NCBI GenBank assembly: GCA_043585095.1
Contig: CP121321.1
Span: forward strand, 2,976,001-3,040,000
DNA length: 64,000 bases
Origin: JANQIO01 sp043585095
GTDB taxonomy: Bacteria > Pseudomonadota > Gammaproteobacteria > Pseudomonadales > Halieaceae
Reading direction: 5' to 3'
How positions within the stretch are numbered: position 1 is the stretch's first letter; each line of letters begins with the position of its first letter. This document shows, in pieces, positions 7,809-15,727 of this stretch. Under the pieces are notes generated by a model. It ran no database searches, was not told where the DNA came from, and worked only from the letters and a program-made list of their open reading frames with translations. A program made the translations under genes and the position numbers.

Positions 7809-10442
7809 CTACCGACGCCGGCGCCCACCCGAGCGCCCGCCACTCTTGTTCCCAGCATTCCCAGCATTCCCATCCTTACCGGCCCTACTGCTTTTTTGTT
7901 TGGGTTTGCCGCCAGTACTTTTGCCTTCAGTGTTCTTGGCTGGCGCTGCTTTTTTACTGGCGCTCTGCGTATTACTGCTTTGCTTGCCCGCGCTTTTTTG
8001 AGCTGATTGCCCGGGCTTCTTGCCGCGAGGCTTCCTGCCACCACCGTCTTTTTTACCCGCTGCGGTCTGGGAGCGCGAGCCACCCTTCTTGGAGCCAGAG
8101 TTGGAGCCAGAGTTAGTGCCGGACTTGCGGCTCGACTTGCCTGACGGCTTGCCCGATCCGCTGGCAGATTTTTTACCTGATTTATTCGAGCCGCTATCGA
8201 TCAATTCCAGATCGACCTTCTTATCATCCAGATCGACTCTGGCCACTTGAACGCTAACCCCATCGCCCAGCTTGAAGTTACGGCCGCTGCGCTCGCCGAC
8301 CAACCGCTGCTTGGCGCGATCAAAGTGATAATAGTCTGCCGGCAGCGCACTGATATGCACAAGGCCTTCAATATAGAGGTCAGACAATTCCACAAACATG
8401 CCAAAGCTGGTGACCGCGGCCACAACGCCATTGAAAGTCTCGCCAACCCGCTCCTGCAGGAACTCGCATTTGAGCCAGGCATCCACGTCCCGGGTGGCGT
8501 CGTCTGCGCGCCGCTCGGTCATGGAGCACTGCTCGCCAAACGTCAGCATCGCCTGCATGTCGTAGGGGAATATATGCTCTTCTGGAATGGGGGCCGCTTT
8601 CATCCGCTTGACGCGCTTGCTGGACATATCCGAGCGAATCACCCGACGGATACCCCGGTGCACCAACAAGTCCGGGTAGCGACGAATCGGCGAGGTGAAG
8701 TGCGCGTAGGCGGCGTAGTGCAGGCCAAAGTGGCCTTTGTTCTCAGGCTGGTACACCGCCTGGCTCAAAGACCGCAGCAACATGGTTTCAATAATATGGG
8801 CGTCCGGGCGGTCGCCAATCTGGCTGCGCAGGACCTGGTAGTCCATAGGCGATGGCGTTTCGCCACCGCGCATCTCCAGGCCGAGTTCGCCGAGAAACCC
8901 ACGCAGGTTTTCCAGCTTTTCTTCGCCGGGGCCTTGATGCACGCGGTACAGAATGGGCAGCTTATACTCCTCAAAGAAGCGGGCAGTCGCCACATTAGCG
9001 CAGAGCATGCATTCCTCAATAAGCTTGTGCGCGTCGTTGCGCTTTACCGGCACAATCGCGTCGATTTTGCGCTGCTCGTTAAAAATAATGCGGGTTTCAG
9101 TGGTTTCAAAATCAATCGCACCGCGGATGGTGCGCGCTTCGCGCAGTGTCTGGTACAAGCTGTGCAGCCGTTTTAGATGCGGGACGATCTTCTTCTCCAC
9201 ATCGGCGTGCTCGCCTTGCTCTAACACCTCACCCACCTGGGTATAAGTCAGCCGTGCATGGCTGTGTATCACCCCTTCATAAAACTGGTAGCCGGAGATT
9301 TTGCCCGCGCGGGATATGGTCATCTCACAGACCATCGCCAGTCGATCGACTTTTGGCATCAGTGAGCACAATCCATTAGACAGCGCTTCCGGCAACATGG
9401 GCACAACGCGCTCGGGGAAATACACGGAGTTGCCGCGCAGCTGCGCCTCGTCATCGAGACCAGATCCGGGTCGCACGTAGTGACTAACGTCGGCGATGGC
9501 TACCCAAAGCCGCCAGCCGCCGCTGAGCTTTTTCTCGCAGTAAACCGCGTCGTCAAAGTCGCGCGCATCCTCGCCATCAATTGTGACGAAAGCCAACTTG
9601 CGTAGATCGACGCGGCCTTTCTTGTCGGCTTCGCTGGGTGCCTGCTCGAGTTGGCTGGCTTCTCGAAGCACCTCTTCGGGCCACTGGTGGGGAATATTGT
9701 GGGCGCGAATCGCAACGTCAATTTCCAGTCCAGGATCCAGATGCTCTCCCAGCACCTCGGTGATCTTGCCTTTAGCGCCTAGCTGTCGGCTGGGGTAATG
9801 CGTGATTTCCGCTACCACGATCTGGCCGTGCTTGGCCTTGTTCTTGGCTTTGGGGGGAATCAGTACATCGTGATTGATACGCGCATTGTCCGGGATCACC
9901 GAACCGATGCCGCTTTCTTCATAGTAGCGACCAACGACTTCGGTGGTGCCGCGCTTGAGCACCTCGACGATCTTGCCCTCGCGGCGACCGCGATTGTCGA
10001 TGCCGGCGATACTGGCAAGAGCCTCATCACCGTCAAACACCAGCGCCATCTGTCGGGCACTGAGATAGAGATCGTCTGAGCCATCAAGTGGCGATAGAAA
10101 TCCATAGCCGTCGCGATGTCCGATAATGCGACCGTGGATCAGGTCGAGCTTATCGACCGGGCCATAGGCGCCGCGACGATTCACGTGCAGCTGACCATCG
10201 CGCTCCATGGCGCGCAGGCGGCGTCGAATGGCTTCGACATCGTTCTCGCTTTTGACCTCCAGGCGCTGGCAAATTTGGTCGTGGTTGAGCGGATGCTCAG
10301 CGTCTTCCAGCAGTTGCAGAATCAGCTCACGACTGGCGACGGGTTGTTCGTAGCGGTCGGCCTCACGCGCTGCGTGGGGATCTACCGGGCGGGTGGGAGA
10401 TTTAGCATTAGGCTTGCCTCCCTTTCGGGGTTGTTTTGTCAT
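7809..10442 (-). CDS. rnr: Ribonuclease R with basic low-complexity tail
   Basis: RNase R is a 3'-5' exoribonuclease that degrades structured RNA. The 877 residues contain an N-terminal winged helix (about 35-95), cold-shock domains, the RNB catalytic core with the acidic motif EDARDFDDAV (291-300), an S1 domain (VGETFNGVVAAVTSFGMFVE), and a C-terminal tail of about 130 residues rich in Lys, Ser and Gly. Such basic tails occur in gammaproteobacterial RNase R, though this one is long and repetitive. The ATG at 10442 lies about 120 bases from the divergent tRNA-Leu gene. Confidence 0.96.
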   Translation of the reverse strand: MTKQPRKGGKPNAKSPTRPVDPHAAREADRYEQPVASRELILQLLEDAEHPLNHDQICQRLEVKSENDVEAIRRRLRAMERDGQLHVNRRGAYGPVDKLDLIHGRIIGHRDGYGFLSPLDGSDDLYLSARQMALVFDGDEALASIAGIDNRGRREGKIVEVLKRGTTEVVGRYYEESGIGSVIPDNARINHDVLIPPKAKNKAKHGQIVVAEITHYPSRQLGAKGKITEVLGEHLDPGLEIDVAIRAHNIPHQWPEEVLREASQLEQAPSEADKKGRVDLRKLAFVTIDGEDARDFDDAVYCEKKLSGGWRLWVAIADVSHYVRPGSGLDDEAQLRGNSVYFPERVVPMLPEALSNGLCSLMPKVDRLAMVCEMTISRAGKISGYQFYEGVIHSHARLTYTQVGEVLEQGEHADVEKKIVPHLKRLHSLYQTLREARTIRGAIDFETTETRIIFNEQRKIDAIVPVKRNDAHKLIEECMLCANVATARFFEEYKLPILYRVHQGPGEEKLENLRGFLGELGLEMRGGETPSPMDYQVLRSQIGDRPDAHIIETMLLRSLSQAVYQPENKGHFGLHYAAYAHFTSPIRRYPDLLVHRGIRRVIRSDMSSKRVKRMKAAPIPEEHIFPYDMQAMLTFGEQCSMTERRADDATRDVDAWLKCEFLQERVGETFNGVVAAVTSFGMFVELSDLYIEGLVHISALPADYYHFDRAKQRLVGERSGRNFKLGDGVSVQVARVDLDDKKVDLELIDSGSNKSGKKSASGSGKPSGKSSRKSGTNSGSNSGSKKGGSRSQTAAGKKDGGGRKPRGKKPGQSAQKSAGKQSSNTQSASKKAAPAKNTEGKSTGGKPKQKSSRAGKDGNAGNAGNKSGGRSGGRRRR

Positions 10443-10504
10443 TGTGCCCAGTATAACAGGGCTTGAGCGCTACGAACGTGAAGATTCCATGGCGGGGCGA
10501 ATTA

Positions 10505-10533
10505 TTGACAAGGCCATTATCGAGCAGTAATGT
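10505..10533 (+). promoter_or_regulatory. Sigma-70 promoter of tRNA-Leu
   Basis: TTGACA at 10505-10510 is a perfect -35 box. Seventeen bases later TAATGT (10528-10533) serves as -10, matching the consensus at positions 1, 2 and 6. A GC-rich discriminator (ACGCGCCC) follows, as expected for stringently controlled stable-RNA promoters. Confidence 0.7.
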
Positions 10534-10558
10534 ACGCGCCCTCGCAAGGTTCATCCCT

Positions 10559-10645
10559 GCCCAGGTGGTGAAATTGGTAGACACGCTAGCTTCAGGTGCT
10601 AGTGCTCGAAAGGGCGTGGAGGTTCAAGTCCTCTCCTGGGCACCA
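10559..10645 (+). tRNA. tRNA-Leu (anticodon CAG)
   Basis: The 87-base gene folds as a class II tRNA. The acceptor stem is GCCCAGG paired with CCTGGGC. The D-arm carries TTGGTAGAC. The anticodon stem is CTAGC/GCTAG, with CAG at 10593-10595. A long variable arm (TGCTCGAAAGGGCG) follows, then the T-arm GGTTCAAGTCC. The 3' CCA is encoded (10643-10645). A leucine tRNA sits between purA and rnr in Pseudomonas as I recall; here the purA side is some 32 kb away. Confidence 0.97.
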
Positions 10646-10653
10646 TAATTCTT

Positions 10654-10692
10654 AAAAAATCCCGAGTCTAATTTTGGCTCGGGATTTTTTTT
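10654..10692 (+). terminator. Intrinsic terminator of tRNA-Leu
   Basis: The stem AATCCCGAG / CTCGGGATT (within 10654-10692) has an 11-base loop, TCTAATTTTGG, and is followed by a run of eight T. It lies nine bases after the tRNA CCA. Confidence 0.9.
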
Positions 10693-10824
10693 GGCTACCG
10701 AGTACGCTTTTGCTTCGAGCACTGCGTGCTCTGGCAAAATCGACAGGACTAATCCGGCCACGCAGCATAGCTGCGCGGCGTTCGCCAGCACGCGTTGCTG
10801 CGCAACGCAGACGTTTGGCTCACC

Positions 10825-10840
10825 CTCGCCTGGGCACCAT
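10825..10840 (+). repeat. Second copy of the tRNA-Leu 3' end
   Basis: CTCGCCTGGGCACCAT repeats the end of the tRNA (CTCTCCTGGGCACCAT, 10631-10646) with one mismatch, about 190 bases downstream. No full tRNA precedes it. It may be an attachment-site scar or a decayed tandem tRNA. The surrounding 10693-10953 has several small palindromes (for example GAGCA/TGCTC) and no credible gene. Confidence 0.55.
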
Positions 10841-10892
10841 TATTTGTATAAAAAGACCGTAGCGGCAGCGACCGCTTTGCGCTCTTGCAGCG

Positions 10893-10934
10893 CCTGCGCG
10901 GCCCGACCTGCGCGGCCCGACCTACGCGGCCCGA
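10893..10934. repeat. Three 14-bp tandem copies downstream of the globin gene
   Basis: CCTGCGCGGCCCGA occurs at 10893-10906 and 10907-10920, with a third copy at 10921-10934 differing by one base. It lies just past the globin stop codon. Confidence 0.85.
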
Positions 10935-10953
10935 CCAGCAAATGAAAGATTGG

Positions 10954-11364
10954 CTAGTAGGCGTAGCGCATGTAACTGATGCCGGGGGAGAGCGCGATGC
11001 GCCAGGCCAGGTCTACTTCTTCGCTGAATTCTGGGTCGTGTTGGCTTACGGCTACGATCAGACTGTCCAGCCACAGATCGTAGAAAGAGGCGGTGACATC
11101 GTGACCGCCACGGCTGTGGCTGGTGGCGAGCTTTTTTAAGGCCGGACCGGGGGCACGGGTTTTATTGAACTCCACCATCATCAGCAAGGAATCGTGCAAC
11201 ATGGTGCGTTGAGCACCCATATCGGTGCGCTCAAACTTCTGAGCAACTGACGGGGATGTCTTCAGGAAAATGTCGTAGAAGCTGCCGATGAACTCAGGAT
11301 TATAGGCGCCGTTGCCCAGTACCCGCGCTATGCTGCCCGCAAAGATCTCGTCGTAACTCGCCAT
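10954..11364 (-). CDS. Single-domain bacterial globin
   Basis: The 136-residue protein has a globin-fold helix pattern. F in KFERTD fits the CD corner, the histidine in LATSHSRGG fits the proximal heme ligand, and LAWRIALSPGISYMRY closes the H helix. Similar short globins are common in Pseudomonas and relatives. The ligand (O2 or NO) and role are unknown; there is no reductase domain. Nothing links it by sequence to the sarcosine oxidase operon upstream, although it lies on the same strand. Confidence 0.8.
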   Translation of the reverse strand: MASYDEIFAGSIARVLGNGAYNPEFIGSFYDIFLKTSPSVAQKFERTDMGAQRTMLHDSLLMMVEFNKTRAPGPALKKLATSHSRGGHDVTASFYDLWLDSLIVAVSQHDPEFSEEVDLAWRIALSPGISYMRYAY

Positions 11365-11457
11365 CTTCGGCCCTGCTGTCGTGTTTTCTACAACAAACAG
11401 GCAGCAAGTTTCTTGCCAAAAAAGCGACCTACCAGCGCGGCACGGTTACTCGCTTCG

Positions 11458-12024
11458 CTAGCGCAGCGAAGACTGCTGCCAATCGAGCCCTGCGGGTACC
11501 GCGTCCGGCGCCAATCGAGTGGAGTGCAGCATGTGTATCAACCAGCGGTCACCCGCCTTATTTAGCACCGCACTTTCCAGCCAAACCAGCTCTGACTGTT
11601 CGCCTTCGAAGGTAATGACAGCGCGGTTCCAGTACGAAACCCAGGCCATGTTCTGATCAATCTCTGCGCGTAGCAGTACGAAGTAATTGTCGCGCTGATA
11701 ATCACCTCGCACGGCGTCCGTTAGTTGATCAATGTCCCATACCTCTCCAACTTCTAACAGTTGGAAATCCGGGGTGACCCACTCGCTGAGCGATTCCCCG
11801 GATGATACCGGCATGGCCGCGAACAGGTTTTCAATAGGCCGCACTAATTCAGCGGTCGCTTTCGACCTCGCATTCGACATCGCGTTCTCCAGCGTGTGCT
11901 CGCTCTGCTCCGCCGCCGTCGCTTGAAGGCTTAAGAGCGCAAACAAAGGGTACAGGATGAGGGCTTTTATCAAAGGGCCAATATTCTTCCATGCCTTATG
12001 CAAGCCAACGTGAAAAACGTTCAA
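11458..12024 (-). CDS. Exported NTF2/SnoaL-like protein
   Basis: The 188-residue product has a signal peptide (hydrophobic ILYPLFALLSLQ, cleavage likely after TAA). A domain follows with WVTPDFQLLEVGEVW, YFVLLRAEIDQNMAWVSYW and DRWLIHMLHSTR, resembling the NTF2-like fold of SnoaL/DUF4440 proteins. No ATG precedes the signal peptide in frame. I took the TTG at 12024 because GGAG lies seven bases upstream; another TTG lies nearer the hydrophobic core. It overlaps the end of soxG by 29 bases, so it is probably the last gene of the sox operon. Its function is unknown. Confidence 0.6.
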   Translation of the reverse strand: MNVFHVGLHKAWKNIGPLIKALILYPLFALLSLQATAAEQSEHTLENAMSNARSKATAELVRPIENLFAAMPVSSGESLSEWVTPDFQLLEVGEVWDIDQLTDAVRGDYQRDNYFVLLRAEIDQNMAWVSYWNRAVITFEGEQSELVWLESAVLNKAGDRWLIHMLHSTRLAPDAVPAGLDWQQSSLR

Positions 12025-12592
12025 GGGCGTACTCCAGGTAACTGCTATCGATGATCACCCGGCACTCTGTACCAATTCCGATATCGGGACAAGCTGTATC
12101 TGAGGAAACCACCCCGGAACTGTGGACCAGCCAGGTTGCACGGATATCACCAAAGCGCGTGGTAAGACAGGATCTGCCACGAAGACTAGATATGTCTTGT
12201 TCCAACAGTGAGGCAAGCTTAGGGGCCAGCCCAGCACCTTTAATGTCCAAACTACATAAGCCATATGCTGGGGAGACAGCAAAACTGATGTCAGCGGTAA
12301 CCGCAGCCAGTAGCGAATCCCTCACATTGCGCATGCTGGCCTCTGTTCCACCTAGCAGCCAGAAGCCCGGCCGCCGCCAGGCAATCTGGATATCGCCTCG
12401 ATTCACCCATTTTCCTGGCAAGGGTAAGTCACCTCCAAGTGATTCGCGGAAGTCTGGGGGCACTTCAAACACTCTCCGACCGAGCTGCACGCGAAGATAT
12501 TGCCAGTCTTCGGGGGTAGATAGCATGAACCCGGGAGCTATCTCTAATGCGTCGGGAGATAAGCGGCGGAAACCGAGGCCAGGCTCAGCCAT
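11996..12592 (-). CDS. soxG: Sarcosine oxidase gamma subunit
   Basis: The 198-residue product follows soxA with an 8-base overlap (ATGGCTGA). SoxG is the small structural subunit of heterotetrameric sarcosine oxidase and has weak similarity to the aminomethyltransferase (GcvT) fold; here IQIAWRRPGFWLLGG and FGDIRATWLVHSSG fit that family. The assignment depends partly on the soxB-soxD-soxA-soxG order. Confidence 0.8.
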   Translation of the reverse strand: MAEPGLGFRRLSPDALEIAPGFMLSTPEDWQYLRVQLGRRVFEVPPDFRESLGGDLPLPGKWVNRGDIQIAWRRPGFWLLGGTEASMRNVRDSLLAAVTADISFAVSPAYGLCSLDIKGAGLAPKLASLLEQDISSLRGRSCLTTRFGDIRATWLVHSSGVVSSDTACPDIGIGTECRVIIDSSYLEYALERFSRWLA

Positions 12593-15353
12593 GGATGCGC
12601 CTCCCTTCCGGATCAAAAAAGCACGGGGCACAAATACGGGCTTTATAGCGATTGCCGTTATCAAACACTGTGATCACCTCACCCTCACGTTGGCTGGCGC
12701 GGGTGACAAGTCCCAGCGCGAGTGCTTTATTGAGTGCGACGCTGAAACCTGCTGAGGTAACAAAACCAGCGGGAGAGCCATCTTCTTCCAAGACATGAGC
12801 GCCGGCCAGCGTTTGCACTCCACCCAAAGGCTCCAGGCCAGTGAACTCGAATCGTGGCAGATCGGCTTCCAGTTGTTGCATAACTGAGCGTCGCCCCACA
12901 AAATCTGACGACTTCTTTTGCACCACCGGTGCCCAACCCAGATCCTGTGGCATGGTGGTTCCGTCGGTGTCCGCACCCAAATGAATAAAGCCTTTTTCTA
13001 ATCGGAGTTGCATCAAAGATTCAACGCCGAAGGGCACCAGGCCCAAACCATCGTCAAGGTCGAGCAGCCGCTGGTATAAAGCCGTGGTCATGTGACATGG
13101 CACGCTGACTTCATAGCCCGGCTCACCGGTAAAGCTTGCTCGCAAAACCCGCAGCGGCGATTCCTGCCACGTACCTTCGAACCAATGCATGTGAGGCAAT
13201 GACCCCAGCTCAGAGGGAAGCGCTGGCGCTATGGACTGCAGCAAGGCGAGCGCTTTTGGTCCTGCCAACATTAGCGTTCCCCAGTCACCGGTAACATCCG
13301 TCAACACCACATCCAGAGAAGGCCATTCACACTGCAGCCAGTCATCCAGGTGCGAATAGACGGCGCCGGAGCCGGCACTCGTTGTATGCAGCAAGAAAGC
13401 GTCTTGTGCTGTACACACGGCAATACCGTCATCCATCAAGGTCCCGTCTTCATGCAGCATGAGACAGTAGCGGGCGTGCCCGGGCTGAAGCGAGGCAAGG
13501 TTGTTCATGACCATGCGGTTTAGAAACTCGCGGGCATCGGGACCCGACACCTGAATCTTGCCAAGCGAAGAGTAGTCGAGCACCCCCACTGTCGATCGAA
13601 CAGCAGCGGTTTCTCTGGCGATAGCCTCTGCTTCGGTCTCGCCCGCGCGCGGATAGAATGCCGGTCGCCACCAGTCACCGTAATCTTCACATTGAGCACC
13701 TAAATTCTCATGCACGCGCTGGGCTGGCAGCAGCCTGCGGGGCGAATACAGTTCGCCCGTGTCATGACCCGCCACAAGACCGAAAGATACTGGATGGTAA
13801 GGTGGCCGATAGCGCGTCGTGCCTACACTCGCTACCGTCTGTCCAGCCGCATCAGCCAGCACGCCTAATCCGTTCATGTTGCTGGTCTTACCCTGATCCA
13901 GCGACATGCCATTAGTGGTGAAGCGTTTTACATGCTCAACGCTTTTAAAAGCTTCCTGATACGCGAGCTGGATGTCTGCCACGGTCACATCGTATTGGTA
14001 ATCCACCCACTGCCGGCGAGCGGGAGCATCTGATGTACTCCACTGCGGCTGCGTTGAGAGTGGCGAGTCGAAGTTTCCGGCCGCCCTGCCGACTACCGAT
14101 AGTGTCTCTGACTGAGAATTCGGATCGGGGATCACCGAACCCAGCTCTGCTGAATACGCCAGCGCGGCGCCTTGCTGCGAGTAGAGCTGTACGCTGGGCG
14201 TCCAACCGCCAGAAACAGCAAGCCAACGACAGCGGAGCTTTTGCTCAGCAGCGCTTGCAGTGGACGACCTGAATCGAACCTCTCGCAGCGCAGGCCACCC
14301 TCTGGTTCCAATGATTCGAACGCCTGTGTGGATTGAAATTCCTGCACGGTCTGCAGCGTTTCGAAGATCCGCATCAACAGTGTTTCGCACATCCAGAATG
14401 GACAACACCGTCACCCCTGCTCGCTGCAGTTCCAGAGCATTGCGCCATAAGCTGTCATTGTTCCCGTAGCAAACGATGTCGCCCTGCAGGGATACCCGGT
14501 CTTTGATGCAGTATTGCGTCAGCGCTGAGGCCAGCATGATGCCGGGCCTGTCATTGTCAGGAAACGCCAGCGGCCGCTCCAGCGCCCCGTTGGCAAGTAC
14601 CAGCTTGCTGCAGTGTATATTCCAAAGTATCTCAGTCTGATTTTCAGTATGGCTCTCTACTGCGAGCAGCTGGTGTTCGTCATACCGCGACACCACCATG
14701 GTGTTCTGCAGGACACGAACGTTCGGCGAGTTATCCAGAGTACAGACATGGTCCTCTGACATCCTGACACGATCGGGAACAGAAGATTTCTCAATCAGCA
14801 GAATGCTCTCATTCGGGTGTTTTTGGCTTATAGAACGAATTGCCGCCAACCCGCTTGCCCCTGCCCCCACCACAACGGTATGGCAGAACAGTGTCGCATC
14901 ACGATAATGCCAGCGGCCCGCGCTATTCGGTGCGCGCCCCAGACCAGCCACTTTGCGCACCCAGGGTTCCCAGGTGTTCCAGTTCGGCCACTTAAAGGTC
15001 TTGTAATAGAAGGAGGCTGACATAAAGCGACTAAACAGGCTCAGCAACTCGCCTACATCCCACCGCAAGCTCGGAAAGTGATTTTGTGAGTACACGCGCA
15101 GGCCTTCACTAACTGGAACCATGGTGGCGCGAAGGTTTGGCTCCCGTATGCCGCCGCGCTTTACCTCCAGCAGCGCATTGGGCTCGTCTTCTGCGTAGCA
15201 CAGAATCCCGCGGGGGCGATGAAACTTGAAGCTGCGTCCAACCAGGCGCTGATTATTTGCCAGCAGCGCAGCCGCCACAGTCTCACCGCGGCGGCCAGTC
15301 ATTGGTTGATCGTTAAAAAAGAAACGAACGTTGTGCGACTCAGCTGCAGTCAT
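12585..15353 (-). CDS. soxA: Sarcosine oxidase alpha subunit (heterotetrameric type)
   Basis: In heterotetrameric sarcosine oxidase the alpha subunit binds NAD+ and, through its GcvT-like C-terminal half, tetrahydrofolate, which accepts the N-methyl carbon. The 922 residues show an N-terminal 2Fe-2S-ferredoxin-like domain without the cluster (about 1-95, with GRSFKFHRPRGI), a nucleotide-binding motif GAGASGLAA (163-171) in place of the usual GGGPAG, and a GcvT-type half with MVMNNLASLQPGHARYCLML and SFTGEPGYEVSVP. It is slightly shorter than the ~965-1000 of characterised enzymes. The start overlaps the soxD stop by four bases (ATGA). The true N-methyl substrate may not be sarcosine itself. 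Confidence 0.9.
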   Translation of the reverse strand: MTAAESHNVRFFFNDQPMTGRRGETVAAALLANNQRLVGRSFKFHRPRGILCYAEDEPNALLEVKRGGIREPNLRATMVPVSEGLRVYSQNHFPSLRWDVGELLSLFSRFMSASFYYKTFKWPNWNTWEPWVRKVAGLGRAPNSAGRWHYRDATLFCHTVVVGAGASGLAAIRSISQKHPNESILLIEKSSVPDRVRMSEDHVCTLDNSPNVRVLQNTMVVSRYDEHQLLAVESHTENQTEILWNIHCSKLVLANGALERPLAFPDNDRPGIMLASALTQYCIKDRVSLQGDIVCYGNNDSLWRNALELQRAGVTVLSILDVRNTVDADLRNAADRAGISIHTGVRIIGTRGWPALREVRFRSSTASAAEQKLRCRWLAVSGGWTPSVQLYSQQGAALAYSAELGSVIPDPNSQSETLSVVGRAAGNFDSPLSTQPQWSTSDAPARRQWVDYQYDVTVADIQLAYQEAFKSVEHVKRFTTNGMSLDQGKTSNMNGLGVLADAAGQTVASVGTTRYRPPYHPVSFGLVAGHDTGELYSPRRLLPAQRVHENLGAQCEDYGDWWRPAFYPRAGETEAEAIARETAAVRSTVGVLDYSSLGKIQVSGPDAREFLNRMVMNNLASLQPGHARYCLMLHEDGTLMDDGIAVCTAQDAFLLHTTSAGSGAVYSHLDDWLQCEWPSLDVVLTDVTGDWGTLMLAGPKALALLQSIAPALPSELGSLPHMHWFEGTWQESPLRVLRASFTGEPGYEVSVPCHMTTALYQRLLDLDDGLGLVPFGVESLMQLRLEKGFIHLGADTDGTTMPQDLGWAPVVQKKSSDFVGRRSVMQQLEADLPRFEFTGLEPLGGVQTLAGAHVLEEDGSPAGFVTSAGFSVALNKALALGLVTRASQREGEVITVFDNGNRYKARICAPCFFDPEGRRIHG

Positions 15354-15637
15354 GACCGCTGATCGCTCGGAAAACTGGCTTCTGTCGAAACGGGAGCGAC
15401 GTCGATAATCGCGTCGCTGACAGTGTCACGGCGCACGTTTAGCCATTGCTCACAGCCGAAGTAGTGCAGCCAGCGTTCTCGGTACACGCCTTTAGTATTG
15501 TCGCGTTGATACAGGTATCGCGCCCACGCGGCATTATCTACCTCCGAAGGACTATCGGGTCGCAGTCGATCCGCCTCTCCGCCGCAGCGGAACTCTCGCA
15601 CATCGCGAGGGCCACAAAACGGGCAGTCAATGCGCAT
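15350..15637 (-). CDS. soxD: Sarcosine oxidase delta subunit
   Basis: The 95-residue protein begins MRIDCPFCGPRDVREF and ends with HYFGCEQWLNVRRDT. The CxxC pair and the later H-x3-C are the zinc ligands of SoxD. I chose the ATG at 15637, which overlaps the stop of the small upstream ORF as TGATG; an in-frame ATG at 15643 would add two residues. It overlaps soxA by four bases. Confidence 0.93.
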   Translation of the reverse strand: MRIDCPFCGPRDVREFRCGGEADRLRPDSPSEVDNAAWARYLYQRDNTKGVYRERWLHYFGCEQWLNVRRDTVSDAIIDVAPVSTEASFPSDQRS

Positions 15638-15726
15638 CACCATCTCGACGAGCTCAGGCGACTTCTAACAGCCGCGATAACGACAATGACAGCGGCTATG
15701 ACAGCGACAATGACAACGTTCTGCAT
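15637..15726 (-). CDS. 29-residue single-helix membrane peptide between soxB and soxD
   Basis: An ATG lies one base after the soxB stop codon and opens a 29-codon frame whose TGA overlaps the soxD ATG (TGATG). The peptide starts M-Q-N, has about 17 consecutive Val/Ile/Ala residues (VVIVAVIAAVIVVIAAV), and ends with basic and polar residues RSRLSSSRW: one transmembrane helix with a positive tail. No ribosome site is obvious, so translation would rely on coupling. The hydrophobic part is encoded by three 12-base near-repeats (GTCATTGTCGCT), so a simple repeat spacer is the alternative. I know of no such gene in other sox operons. Confidence 0.45.
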   Translation of the reverse strand: MQNVVIVAVIAAVIVVIAAVRSRLSSSRW

Positions 15727-15727
15727 G

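Noticed and set aside
8247..9176. 309-codon plus-strand frame opposite rnr
   Set aside because: The minus strand encodes the conserved RNase R catalytic and S1 regions; the antisense frame is a by-product of codon bias.
10825..10840. A second functional tRNA-Leu
   Set aside because: Only the last ~16 bases are present; no acceptor 5' strand, D-arm or anticodon arm can be found upstream.
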